Assembly: GCA_027625915.1 (NCBI GenBank)
Contig: JANTQA010000015.1
Location: 8,337,001-8,401,000, forward strand
DNA: 64,000 bases
Reading direction: 5' to 3'
Source of the DNA: Anaeramoeba flamelloides
Taxonomy: Eukaryota; Metamonada; Anaeramoebidae
Both the position numbers and the translations under genes were made by a program. Positions within the stretch are counted from its first letter, which is position 1. Each line of letters begins with the position of its first letter. The notes beneath the pieces were generated by a model. The model saw only the letters and a program-made list of their open reading frames with translations, was not told the origin of the DNA and did not search any database. Shown in pieces: positions 55,271 through 64,000 of the stretch.

Positions 55271-57089
55271 TAAAAAAATAAATTGGTTTTTTATTTAAGG
55301 CGAGCCAAGGTAAATGGGAAAATAAATTTTCTTTTTTTTTACTTTAATCTAAATCAATATATGTCCTTAATAAAATTAAGCACTATTTTTTTCTGATTAA
55401 TATTTTTCGAAATCTAACCTGATAACTTAATTCAATTAACTACTGGGATAATTTTTTTTAGAATAAAAACAGTCTCAACTTTTGAATATCAAAAATATTT
55501 TTTGAAATTACTGTACATTTTTTATTTTTTTTAGAAAAATTAGGGTTGAGAAAATTTTGAAATCAAAGAATAAGTTAATATTAAATTAGAATGCTTTTCC
55601 AGAGAGTTTATCTTTTTAGTTTAACTTTTTTTTAATTTTACCATTTAAAAATAAAAAAAACATTTAAAGACCAAATTAGTGCCTTTTGTGAAAAGAAAAT
55701 TCCCATAATTTATAATTTGTTTTAGTAAATGAGTTAAAACCAGTTAGTGTATCTAAAAATACACATAATTTCAACTTTGAATTCAATGATTTTGGCAAAA
55801 AATGTTTTCAAGAAGGGAAGTTAAATGGAAACTTTATTTATTTTTATTTTTTCATTTATTTTTTTAAATATATTAATGGAAAATATTTGATGAGTTTTCC
55901 ATTTTTAGTATTTTTTTTTGGGTAGTATGGACATATAATTTAACAATCACCAATTAAAAAAAAAATAAATAAAAATATTTGAATGAGATCAAAGTTATTG
56001 AAATATCAAAAAATTGATTCTTGATGAAAAAAAACTTGAAACTTATTCATTCTTGTCTCACCTGAAATTGGAAAAGTCTTTTCTTTTTTGTTTTTTGTTT
56101 AGTTTTTGGGAATATTATTTGACCTTAATAATCTAATAATTTTTTAAAAATTAACAAAATATCAAATAAAATAAAAAAATAATATTAATAACATATTATT
56201 GTAAAATTGGAGCTGTAGTAAATTGCAAGTTTTAATATAATCATTTCATACATATCCTACAATTAATTAAAAAAATGATGGTTATTCATTTTCATAATAA
56301 TTTACTTCTGAACAATTCAACTTCTTTTTAGAATATGGATATATTAATTAAATTGTTTTAAATGATCTTGATCAGAAATAATTTAGAATTGATTTAAATA
56401 TTTTGGAGTAATTCCCTAAAATTCTTTTTGATTTATAAAAAACCCCTTAAAGAAAAGGGGTGATTTTTTATTACGGAAACTCGTTTGTAAATAAGTTAAC
56501 AAGAAGATTTTTGGTGAAGAAATATCTATATTTGTGTACTGATATATAAACCCCAATTCAAAATTTTTAACAAATCAAAATTCAATTTTTGAAAATAAAT
56601 CTTTAATCAATCAATTCTAGAAGAAATACCAAATTAGAATTATTCACTAATTGAAAATTTCCCAATTGTTTTTTATAAATTCCAATACTCATAAAACAAA
56701 AAATAAATAATTATCAATACAAATAAATCATAAGTGTGTTAAAAATTTTGGAGAGAGTAAAACAAAAAAATAAATGGTCAAATTCGTTTAAATTCGATTA
56801 AGGAATATTGATTGATCAAATGGTTAGATATCCCCAATAAATTTTATCTGAGTTCTATTTTGAATGAACTTAACTTTAACCTAATATCAATCGTTGAAAA
56901 AACATTTGATCGGATGAAACACGTTTGGCAATTCAAAAAATGAAATGAAATCAAAAAACTAAAAGCCAAAATGATTTTCAATCATAAAAAAAAATCAAAA
57001 TTATTTCCAATTTGAATGAAATTATATTTGCGTGACTGTAAGGACCGTTTTAACTATAAGGAAAATTTTGAATTTTAGTTTATATTCAT
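55271..57089. other. AT-rich intergenic region with one R3 repeat
   Basis: No gene found. R3 copy 2 lies at 56536-56772. Confidence 0.45.
56536..56772. repeat. Dispersed repeat R3, copy 2
   Basis: Direct-orientation match to 38408-38658: aaccccaattcaaaattttt at the start, aaaacaaaaaataaataatt in the middle, aaaaattttggagagagt at the end. Confidence 0.65.
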
Positions 57090-57375
57090 TCTAAAAGACA
57101 TTATACAATCTCAAGTTTCAGAATGTTTATGGATATTTTTGATGATCTTTTTTTTTTAACTTGAGAGATACTTTGCAAAAAAAAAAATTTAAATGATAAA
57201 AAAAAATCAAAAAAGAAAAAGATAAAAGAAAAGATAAAAAAAAATGAGGAAAATAATAAAAAGAAAAAAACAAAAATAAAAAAATTGATGAAATTAAAAC
57301 AATTTTTCAAAATTAAAAAAAATGATCTGATCTATAAATTTAAAATATTTTTTTTGAGAAGAATATTTGATAAAC
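57090..57375. repeat. Dispersed repeat R4, copy 2
   Basis: Partner of 24150-24372: cattatacaatctcaagttt at the start, an A/G-rich middle, and gagaagaatatttgataaac at the end. Confidence 0.45.
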
Positions 57376-57724
57376 AACAGAATTTATTCTATTTCTTTCG
57401 ATAAAACTAAGCTGCTTTGACTGAAAAAGAGTTTATAACTCATTGAAATTTTTTTGAAAATAATTTTAAAAATCGGTTAAATTGAATAACAAGGTTGAAC
57501 AATTCAAAAAGTTATTTTTTTTTGCGAACAATTGAAAATTTGGGTAATTAATAGAATTGATAAATAAGAAGCTTTAATAACTTTACCAAAAATGTTTTGA
57601 AAAATGTGTCCAAATAATAGCTTATAACAAAAAAAATCCCAATATTTCAATTTATTTTCTTTTTAAAAGGAATTTTTATCTTTTTTTTTTTTTTAAGAGA
57701 ATATTAAAAATAAAAAAAAATATT

Positions 57725-57880
57725 TAAAGTTATAAAAAAAAAGTAATAATAAAAAGAAGTAAAAGAAGTAAAAGAAGAAGTAAAAAAATAAGTAGATTAA
57801 GAAAAAGGAAGTTTAGGTAGAAGAAGAAGAACAAGAATAATAATAATAAGAAGAAGAAGAAGAAGAAATAGAAGTAAATA
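57725..57880. repeat. Purine-rich (GAA)n / (AAT)n tract
   Basis: Irregular gaagtaaaagaagtaaaaga units, then (AAT)4 and (AAG)6, ending about 70 bp past the stop codon of the neighbouring leftward gene, in its 3' flank. Confidence 0.8.
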
Positions 57881-57948
57881 TAGAAAAAAAAAAAAGAATA
57901 AAATAAAAAATAAAGAAAATCAGAAAAACTAAATAAAAAAGAAAAGAA

Positions 57949-59724
57949 TTAATTTTTTCTTCTTCTCCAACCTTTTTTCTCATTTTTGGATTTATTATTT
58001 TTTGAATTTGTTTTCGATTTTTTATTGGTAACATCTTGGAAACCACTAAAGTAATTCGAAAAGTTATTCAAACCTTCTTGATATTCTGATTTTCGTAAGT
58101 TAATTTTAAGAATTTTTTTACACGAGGGGTTATTGATTATTTGTGAATAAACCTTGGCCAAATTGACGAATAGCAAGCCACCGTTTTTTATCGAGTTATT
58201 TTTATAAATCATATTTAGTTTGACAAATAGAGCCTTATCTTGAAAGAAGTTGACCAAGGTTTTGATGTCCTTTTCGATCAATTTTAAAGAGTTTTCAGAA
58301 TTTCTACATGGCTTTTTCTGCTGCAGCAATCGTTTATTTTCCCTATTTGCCATGTTGAAAATGCGAGAAATGGTGTTGAGGCTATTGATGATTACGATCA
58401 AATTTCTGGAATTTAATAAATTCATCCATGTTATTAACAGTTTTTTATTTTTCAAATAATCGATCATTTTACTATGGTGGAAGACAACCTCTTCAAAAAG
58501 CTTCAAAGCCTTTGAGCAAACTAAGTCTGTGGTGGAATCGCGTGTTATGGAGAGAACAACATTCCAAAATTCAAGGTTATTTCGGACTTCTTGAAATACT
58601 CTTTCGAATTTCAGTATTTTGGTAATTATTGAAAGCAGCTGCGCCTTCATCGGATTTAATTCCTTTGGTGAATTTTTAATTATCGTTAATAATGTATTTA
58701 ATAAGGAGAGATCAACAAACAATCTGGGCTTTCTTCCAGACAGATTTTTCCTCGAATTGTCCTGCAAACTGCCATACGTGATGGAATCAAACCTTGAGAA
58801 TAAATTGATCAATGAATACATTACGTTGGCAATTGAATTTAAGGTGTTGTTTGTAAAATACTGCTCAACTAGGCCTTTTAAATGATTTGTCAATTTGAAG
58901 AATAGAATGGGCTTTGGCAAAACATCGTTTATATCCAGTTTTTGATTATTTAAAGCGTCAAATTTATTGAATTTGAATGTTAAAAAATCGGTAATTAATT
59001 CAACCCAAAATGGTGTTTTTCGATCTTCTGGCTGATTAGGATCTTCCGGCTTTGGTGGCGGCGTTAAATCTTTGATAAGGATCAAAAAATCATTTTCAAT
59101 TAAGGAATTATATATGAGGCTGATCCACGATTCTTCTTTTTTCAATAAATGCAAAATTTGCCAGCACGCCAATTTGACATGTGCGAATTTGCTTTTGCTC
59201 ATAATTTTTAAATGCCCAAAGAGATTGATACTAGGCGATTTTAAGATTTTGTCTAACAATTTGTCCTTCACCTTGATCATATAGAGGAAAATAAATAAAT
59301 AGTATCCCGATATCGTAGAACTTCGGCAAGAAATTGCTTTATAAATACCCTTTTCTAAAAAAATCGGATTCGATTCACACGAAATTGCAAATGTTGAATT
59401 TAAAGTTGAAATTAACTCTTGGACAATTTTTAATCCAGATGGGAATAAATAAGATCCCTTTTCTTGAATACAATTCAAAATGATTGTTAAATAATAATGA
59501 TTAAATACACAATTTTCTAAAAACGAAGAATTGCAATTGATAATATCCTTGGCAGTCATAGAAATTTCGGATGAAAATGGGAAAACCACTTGTGGAATTT
59601 TGGTAAAAAAATTTAAAGACCTGGCAATGTAATATAAACATTCAAAATTGTTTTCTTGAATATATTTGGTAAAAATTGATTCACAAATATTTGATGTTAA
59701 AATTTCAGAAACTAAATAGCAAAC
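57949..59724 (-). CDS. Helical (armadillo-like) protein, 3' exon
   Basis: From an ag acceptor at 59725-59726 the exon reads VCYLVSEILTSNICESIFTK, then YIQENNFECLYYIARSL and on to TAA at 57949, about 591 residues. The sequence is almost wholly alpha-helical, Leu/Ile-rich with regular ~40-residue spacing (for example KFAHVKLACWQILHLLKK, LNTLLTIIKNSPKELNP, CSKALKLFEEVVFHHSKM), as in ARM/HEAT solenoids. It has a Pro-rich loop (LTPPPKPEDPNQPEDRKTPF) and a basic tail (KKGWRRRKN). I do not recognise the family; scaffold proteins have this shape. There is no ATG at the 5' end. The phase-0 acceptor matches the phase-0 donor at 63730, so the exon at the right edge of the window is the likely upstream part. 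Confidence 0.8.
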   Translation of the reverse strand, partial: VCYLVSEILTSNICESIFTKYIQENNFECLYYIARSLNFFTKIPQVVFPFSSEISMTAKDIINCNSSFLENCVFNHYYLTIILNCIQEKGSYLFPSGLKIVQELISTLNSTFAISCESNPIFLEKGIYKAISCRSSTISGYYLFIFLYMIKVKDKLLDKILKSPSINLFGHLKIMSKSKFAHVKLACWQILHLLKKEESWISLIYNSLIENDFLILIKDLTPPPKPEDPNQPEDRKTPFWVELITDFLTFKFNKFDALNNQKLDINDVLPKPILFFKLTNHLKGLVEQYFTNNTLNSIANVMYSLINLFSRFDSITYGSLQDNSRKNLSGRKPRLFVDLSLLNTLLTIIKNSPKELNPMKAQLLSIITKILKFERVFQEVRNNLEFWNVVLSITRDSTTDLVCSKALKLFEEVVFHHSKMIDYLKNKKLLITWMNLLNSRNLIVIINSLNTISRIFNMANRENKRLLQQKKPCRNSENSLKLIEKDIKTLVNFFQDKALFVKLNMIYKNNSIKNGGLLFVNLAKVYSQIINNPSCKKILKINLRKSEYQEGLNNFSNYFSGFQDVTNKKSKTNSKNNKSKNEKKGWRRRKN

Positions 59725-59879
59725 CTATTATTATATATTATATTATATTAGATATTATTTATAGAAAGTATACATTAATACATATCAATTTAATTATGTT
59801 ATATTTGAACTTTTGTTTAAAGAAAATACAATTCTGTTGGAAATATCCTTTGTTAAATTGAATCATTCTTATTGAGAAA

Positions 59880-61265
59880 AAAGTGTAAATTACACTCTAG
59901 TTCCCTTGTACTTATAATTCCTTTAAAAGGAAATTTAAGCGTAACATCCTAGATTTCACGATTATTAATTAACGAAAATAATCTTAAACCACTCACTTGA
60001 TTTAAAATTATTCCATTACAATTTAATTTCGAAAAATTTTGTTTTGAAATATTAATCTATCTTTTTCATAGGAAGGATATATGCATTAAAAATGATTATC
60101 AATATTTTCAATTCTTTTCCTCATGTTTATATTTTGGACATAAAGGACAAAATTTATTTAATTTTTTTTTTTCTTATATAGTAATATCTATTTAAGCAGT
60201 TATTAAATGTTCTGAATTTTAAAATTAATGGGCATGAAGGGTAAAATAAAGATTTTTGTTTTTTTTATTATTTTGAAATATTTTTGTGGGTGTGTCGTAG
60301 AGTAAAGTAGAATGAAGTAGAGCGCCTAGGTTTTTTTTTAATTTTATAAAATTAAAAAAAACCTAACGGCGGTTTTCCAGAATTTCAAAATAATAGAGTA
60401 AAATCATTGATTTAACTCAATTCTTTTAAATTATGGAAAATCTAACTACATTTCCAACTTGTAGAATTTAGCAACTCAGGATAAATATAATTATAAATTT
60501 CTTTTTTAAGAAGCTTTAAATCTTTTGAATTCTAATTGATTTTATTAGTTAATTCTTTGATTTTATATTATTAATTTTTCCAGATAAGGGAGAGATAAAT
60601 TTTTTAAGTTAATTTTTAATTTAAATGGTTTTTTTATATAATTAAAATTATTATATTTTAGAATTTAAATTCTGTTTTGTAAATAAGAATTGGTGTTTTT
60701 ATGTTTTATTTTGCATATTCCAGTAACACATATATTCATCCATAAATTTAAATAATTTAAACTTGTTATTTCATCATTATATATTTCTAATCTATATGTC
60801 AATTGAATTAAAATAAAAGATTTAAATAATTTAATTGTTAAATTATTTGTAAGTAAATTATAATTAAATAATGGTTTTTAATTGTTATAAGTTTCATTTG
60901 ATTTTTTGATTTTGATAAACTATATGTGAGATTTTATCTAAATAAATTCCCAAATATTTAATCTTTCAATTTTTTTTTAATTTTCTGTTTTATCTTTATT
61001 CCGTTGTAATCTAAATTGATTTTTCATTTTATATATATTGAATTTAATTTTTGATTTTATTGATTTCCATTTTCTTTTTATTACCTTTTATAATTAAAAT
61101 TAAATCATCCGCAAGCGTTTAACAATGATTAGTTAATATGTATTATTTTTAATAAAAAGGAAATGTGAAATAAGAGCAAATATTAAAGGTAATAAGGTAT
61201 ATCCTGAAAGTATACCAATCCCTTCATCTTAAAATTTAATCATTATAATGTATCGGACCAACAAA
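59880..61265 (-). mobile_element. LINE fragment with RT remnant (copy C), decayed
   Basis: Leftward element. Its 3' end is the palindromic aaagtgtaaattacactcta at 59884, with homology to copies B and D up to about 60280. Beyond an inserted palindrome cluster (60290-60450), reverse-transcriptase remnants can be read: RLKYLGIYLDKISHIVY near 60940 (compare YLGIWLEKNTH in the full-length LINE), and GYTLLPLIFALISHF near 61180 (compare LSPILFAFISHF). Many stops lie between. It is clearly older than the LINE at 45995. Confidence 0.7.
60290..60450. repeat. Palindromic-unit repeat cluster, copy 4
   Basis: Short version: gagcgcctaggttttttttt, an A/T hairpin, aaaaaaaacctaacggcggt, then ccagaatttcaaaataatag and its partial complement. 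It sits within the LINE copy C, apparently inserted there. Confidence 0.5.
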
Positions 61266-62574
61266 TTGAAAATTTTTAAATCGTGAATTTATTAGATTAT
61301 ACCTCTGCACTTTTCACAAAAAAATGCAAATTTTAGTAATATTTATAGTGTAAATCTCAATTTATTTAAACTTTAAAAAAAAAACAAGACAACTCAAAAA
61401 GTATTTATTGAATATATTTAAATTTAAAAATGAAATAATTTTTCATTCCAATAATTTCCTTATAAACTCCATTTCACACAAAGGGATTCATTCAAAAATG
61501 AAAAAAAAATTTTTTACAAAAGAATCAACCAATATAAGATTGATTAGAAATAAGAGAAATAATAAACTTCAGATTAGAGTTGATATTCATCAAAGAAATG
61601 CCTTGGCAAACCAAATTTAAATTTTCAAAAAAATAAAATGTTAAAAAAAATTTTTAACCTATATCAATGAAAGTCTAATACAAAATTTCTCAATTTCTTT
61701 GGATAATTAAAATGGTTGACAATAAGATTTTTTAATAGTAAATTTTTTCTTTTTAAAAGAAAATTACATACCTTCAATTTTTTTGATGTTAATTTGGGTT
61801 TTCAAATATTTTTATTTTTTTCAAATTGAATTTTTTTTTAAAAAAAGAAACAAGATTAATCAAAAAAAAAAAAAAAAAAAAAAAAAAGAATCGAAGAAAA
61901 AAAAAATTCCAACCAAATACCCAGATGATTTGTGGCTTTATATTTAAAATGAGACTTTAAAGAACAAAAGTTTGACGTGTAAAGAGTTATCAATAAAATG
62001 TAAAGAACTTTTTCCGAATTCAACCTTGTTCAAAGTTTTTTATTGATTTTATAATTTTTTTTCTTTACAATTTACAAAACGAGACTTTCTCTTTCAAATA
62101 AAAGTTCACATCAATTTTTAAAATATTTAATTTTAATTTTTATTGTTTTGTTTTAATGAGGTTTAAATATTCAGTTGAGTGTTTTTTTATGTTTTAAAGA
62201 GTTTCTTATATTTTCGAGTGATACTACACTTAATTTGATTCAATTATGAATAATTCTTGAAATTTTCTGTGCCCTTTTATTTGAAAAAAGAGTTTATATA
62301 TATATATATATATATATATTAAGGGACATTTGTTGAAATGTTAAAGTAAACAAAAATTTAATTTTTTTTCATATTTAAAATAGTAAAAAGAATAAAAATA
62401 ACTAACAATTTCATGAAATTTGAAAGTAATTGTTATTTTCGAAATATTTTAATTTTTTCATTATTTAGTTTTTTGTTTTCATTTTATTTTTCCAATTACA
62501 TACTTATTGGGGATTTTTGTAAAATGTAGATATTGTAGACAATTTTTTTTTTTCACAATCAGCTTGAAAATGAC

Positions 62575-62760
62575 AAATTTTGTTTGAGCGAAGCGAGGCG
62601 CTTCATTTATTATGACTTATTGATAAGTCTTGATTTAAAATGGTTGATATTTGCGAAGCAAATGTATATTATTTTTAATTTTTCTCAAAAAATAAATATA
62701 GTTGGGAGAATCGAACCTATCCCGGGTGTTTTATAGTACAATTACCGAGCTGAAAAAATC
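62575..62760 (-). repeat. Possible tRNA-derived SINE
   Basis: On the minus strand, 62754-62701 begins with tcagctcggtaattgtact (A-box/D-arm-like) and ends with ggataggttcgattctccca (a good B box and T arm). The acceptor and anticodon stems do not pair, so this is not a working tRNA. About 120 bp of non-tRNA body follows, including the hairpin tcaagacttatcaataagtc and a GC-rich gaagcgcctcgcttcgctc. A tRNA-like head plus unrelated body is the SINE layout. Confidence 0.4.
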
Positions 62761-63335
62761 TACAAATTTCTGAGAATCTACAAATATCTTTAAAAATTAT
62801 CATCAGCATACTTATTTACATCAACCTAAAAAGTTGTTTTGAATGTGTGAGGTCAAGTTATATTTGAGTTTTCTTCAAAATAGACAAACTCAAATAAAAA
62901 TAATTTGGTAGATGATATCAAACCATTTGTTAAATAAAAAATTGTTAATAGAATTTCAGCAAATTTACCAATACATTTTTTTTAACATTACTCAACACGC
63001 AATTAGTAAAAAAGGAGTCCAAGACAAAATAAAGCCTATCAATAAATTTACTTAGACCATAAAATTTCAGGTCTCTCCACAATTATTTTAAACCTCTTTA
63101 TTTTTTCCCCAGCTCTTCATTCTTTTACTTTCTATCATTTTTTACCACTTGTTCATTTTTTACTCTTTCTTGTTTTAGAAAACTAAATTAAGATCCAAAT
63201 ACTTCTGATGACTGTATCTATGAGTTACTCTTTGAATTAGAAGTCTCAAATTTAGTCACTTCAAAATTCTCTCTTTAAAAAATTAGATGATGTTTCATCT
63301 AACCCTTAAAAATATAATAAATTCAACACATTTTT

Positions 63336-63572
63336 TTGTTATGCTCTAACCAAAATTTTGAACACGATATTTTTTTATTTATTTAGATTGATAATTATTT
63401 ATTTTTTGTTTTGTGTGGGAAATCGTAAATGTAAAATAACTGTTAACATTTCAATTAGTGAATGGTTTTAATTTGGTATTTCTTCACATAAATTTTATTT
63501 TATAAGATTTGTATTTTCAAAGATCGAATTTTGGTCTGTTAAAAATTTTGAATTGGAGTTTATAACCTAACC
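63336..63572. repeat. Dispersed repeat R3, copy 3 (inverted)
   Basis: Reverse complement of the copies at 38408 and 56536, ending aaaaattttgaattggagtt. Inside the 4.0 kb intron. Confidence 0.6.
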
Positions 63573-63730
63573 TAATAACCAAGTAAAATACAATTGAAAT
63601 ACTAATTCTTGTTAATTATTCTAAAATTTAAAAAAAAATTTGTTGAAAAGTAAAATAAATATTCGAAAAATCATTCGTAAAAAAAAAAAAAAAAAAAAAA
63701 AAAAAAGAATCATTTAATGAAATATTTACG

Positions 63731-64000
63731 TTTGCATGCACCCCAAAACTTGAAGAATCTTTTAATATTGTTAATATTAGATGAAAGTTATTGTCATTCA
63801 AAATATTAGAGAATATTTCACTATAGGAGCGGGTTTGACCGTCATATACTATATAATCGGCTAATATTTCTTCAAAAATATCAAAATATATTCGTTTTTT
63901 CAAAATTATTATTAATTTGTCAATATTAAAGACACTATCTTGAACAATATTTTTAACAAATTCTTTTTGCTTTTGAATCGTGTCAGTGGTGTGGATCATG
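63731..64000 (-). CDS. Upstream exon of the helical-protein gene (partial)
   Basis: Open from the window edge to a GTAAAT donor after ...SSSFGVHAN. It reads IQKQKEFVKNIVQDSVFNID, then KLIIILKKRIYFDIFEEILA and ILNDNNFHLILTILKD, all helical and Leu/Ile-rich like the downstream exon. Joined at phase 0 it gives FGVHAN|VCYLVSEIL, which reads as one helix. The 5' end lies beyond the window, so whether the first Met seen is the start cannot be judged. Confidence 0.65.

Larger units (their letters stand above)
59725..63730 (-). other. 4.0 kb intron of the helical-protein gene
   Basis: Donor GTAAAT at 63730, acceptor aatag at 59725, both phase 0. It contains the LINE copy C (59880-61265), a palindromic-unit insertion (60290-60450), a tRNA-like/SINE-like block (62575-62760) and R3 copy 3 (63336-63572). 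A (TA)13 run is at 62296-62320. The ~1.3 kb from 61.27 to 62.57 kb shows nothing identifiable. Confidence 0.6.

Noticed and set aside
62701-62754. Intact tRNA gene
   Set aside because: The B box is good, but the acceptor and anticodon stems do not pair and the 5' acceptor strand is missing.

Overview
The window looks like nuclear DNA of a very AT-rich unicellular eukaryote. Genes are sparse, separated by kilobases of A/T-rich sequence with homopolymer runs. Proteins carry Lys/Asn/Gln low-complexity inserts. GT-AG introns are visible, several with GTAAGT-like donors and up to about 5.3 kb long. The gene types (RCC1-BTB, ankyrin, cathepsin B-like, Asn-rich proteins) would suit an amoeboid protist such as Anaeramoeba, but that assignment is inference from style, not from a search. 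No virus-like element, CRISPR array, rRNA or convincing intact tRNA was seen. Every host gene whose stop is visible ends in TAA, whereas the Tc1 transposase ends in TGA.

Layout, left to right. 3-2591 (-): a gene leaving the window, with a Gly-Arg-Lys tract and a small helical domain present at both ends. 7.06-8.55 kb and 18.60-20.10 kb: two direct copies of a segment of about 1.5 kb, each with a ~95-residue Asn-rich ORF (-). 12.57-13.23 kb (-): a 220-residue protein with weak MLF-family resemblance. 21.1-22.06 kb (+): a probable two-exon small gene with an in-frame TGA. 22.46-25.17 kb (+): a secreted cathepsin B-like cysteine protease, two exons around a 1.8 kb repeat-bearing intron. 28.59-30.99 kb (-): an RCC1-BTB protein. 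37.64-45.2 kb (-): an ankyrin-repeat gene whose 5.3 kb intron holds an apparently intact Tc1 transposon, a near-perfect long hairpin and other repeats. 45.52-51.83 kb: a nested stack in which a LINE with APE endonuclease and reverse transcriptase (-) sits inside a Tc1-type MITE and is itself hit by a second MITE. 52.2-53.07 kb (-): a small multi-exon gene. 57.95 kb to the right edge (-): a helical, armadillo-like protein split by a 4.0 kb intron loaded with LINE and tRNA-derived repeat debris.

The dominant theme is repeat biology. There are three TA-flanked MITE families, one autonomous Tc1 element, five LINE copies of at least two subfamilies (several sharing a palindromic 3' end), at least three long inverted-repeat (foldback) structures, and clusters of short palindromic units at four loci. 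Many of these lie inside introns, which explains why intron lengths are so large here. I found no co-regulated pathway or defence-like gene cluster; the genes appear functionally unrelated.
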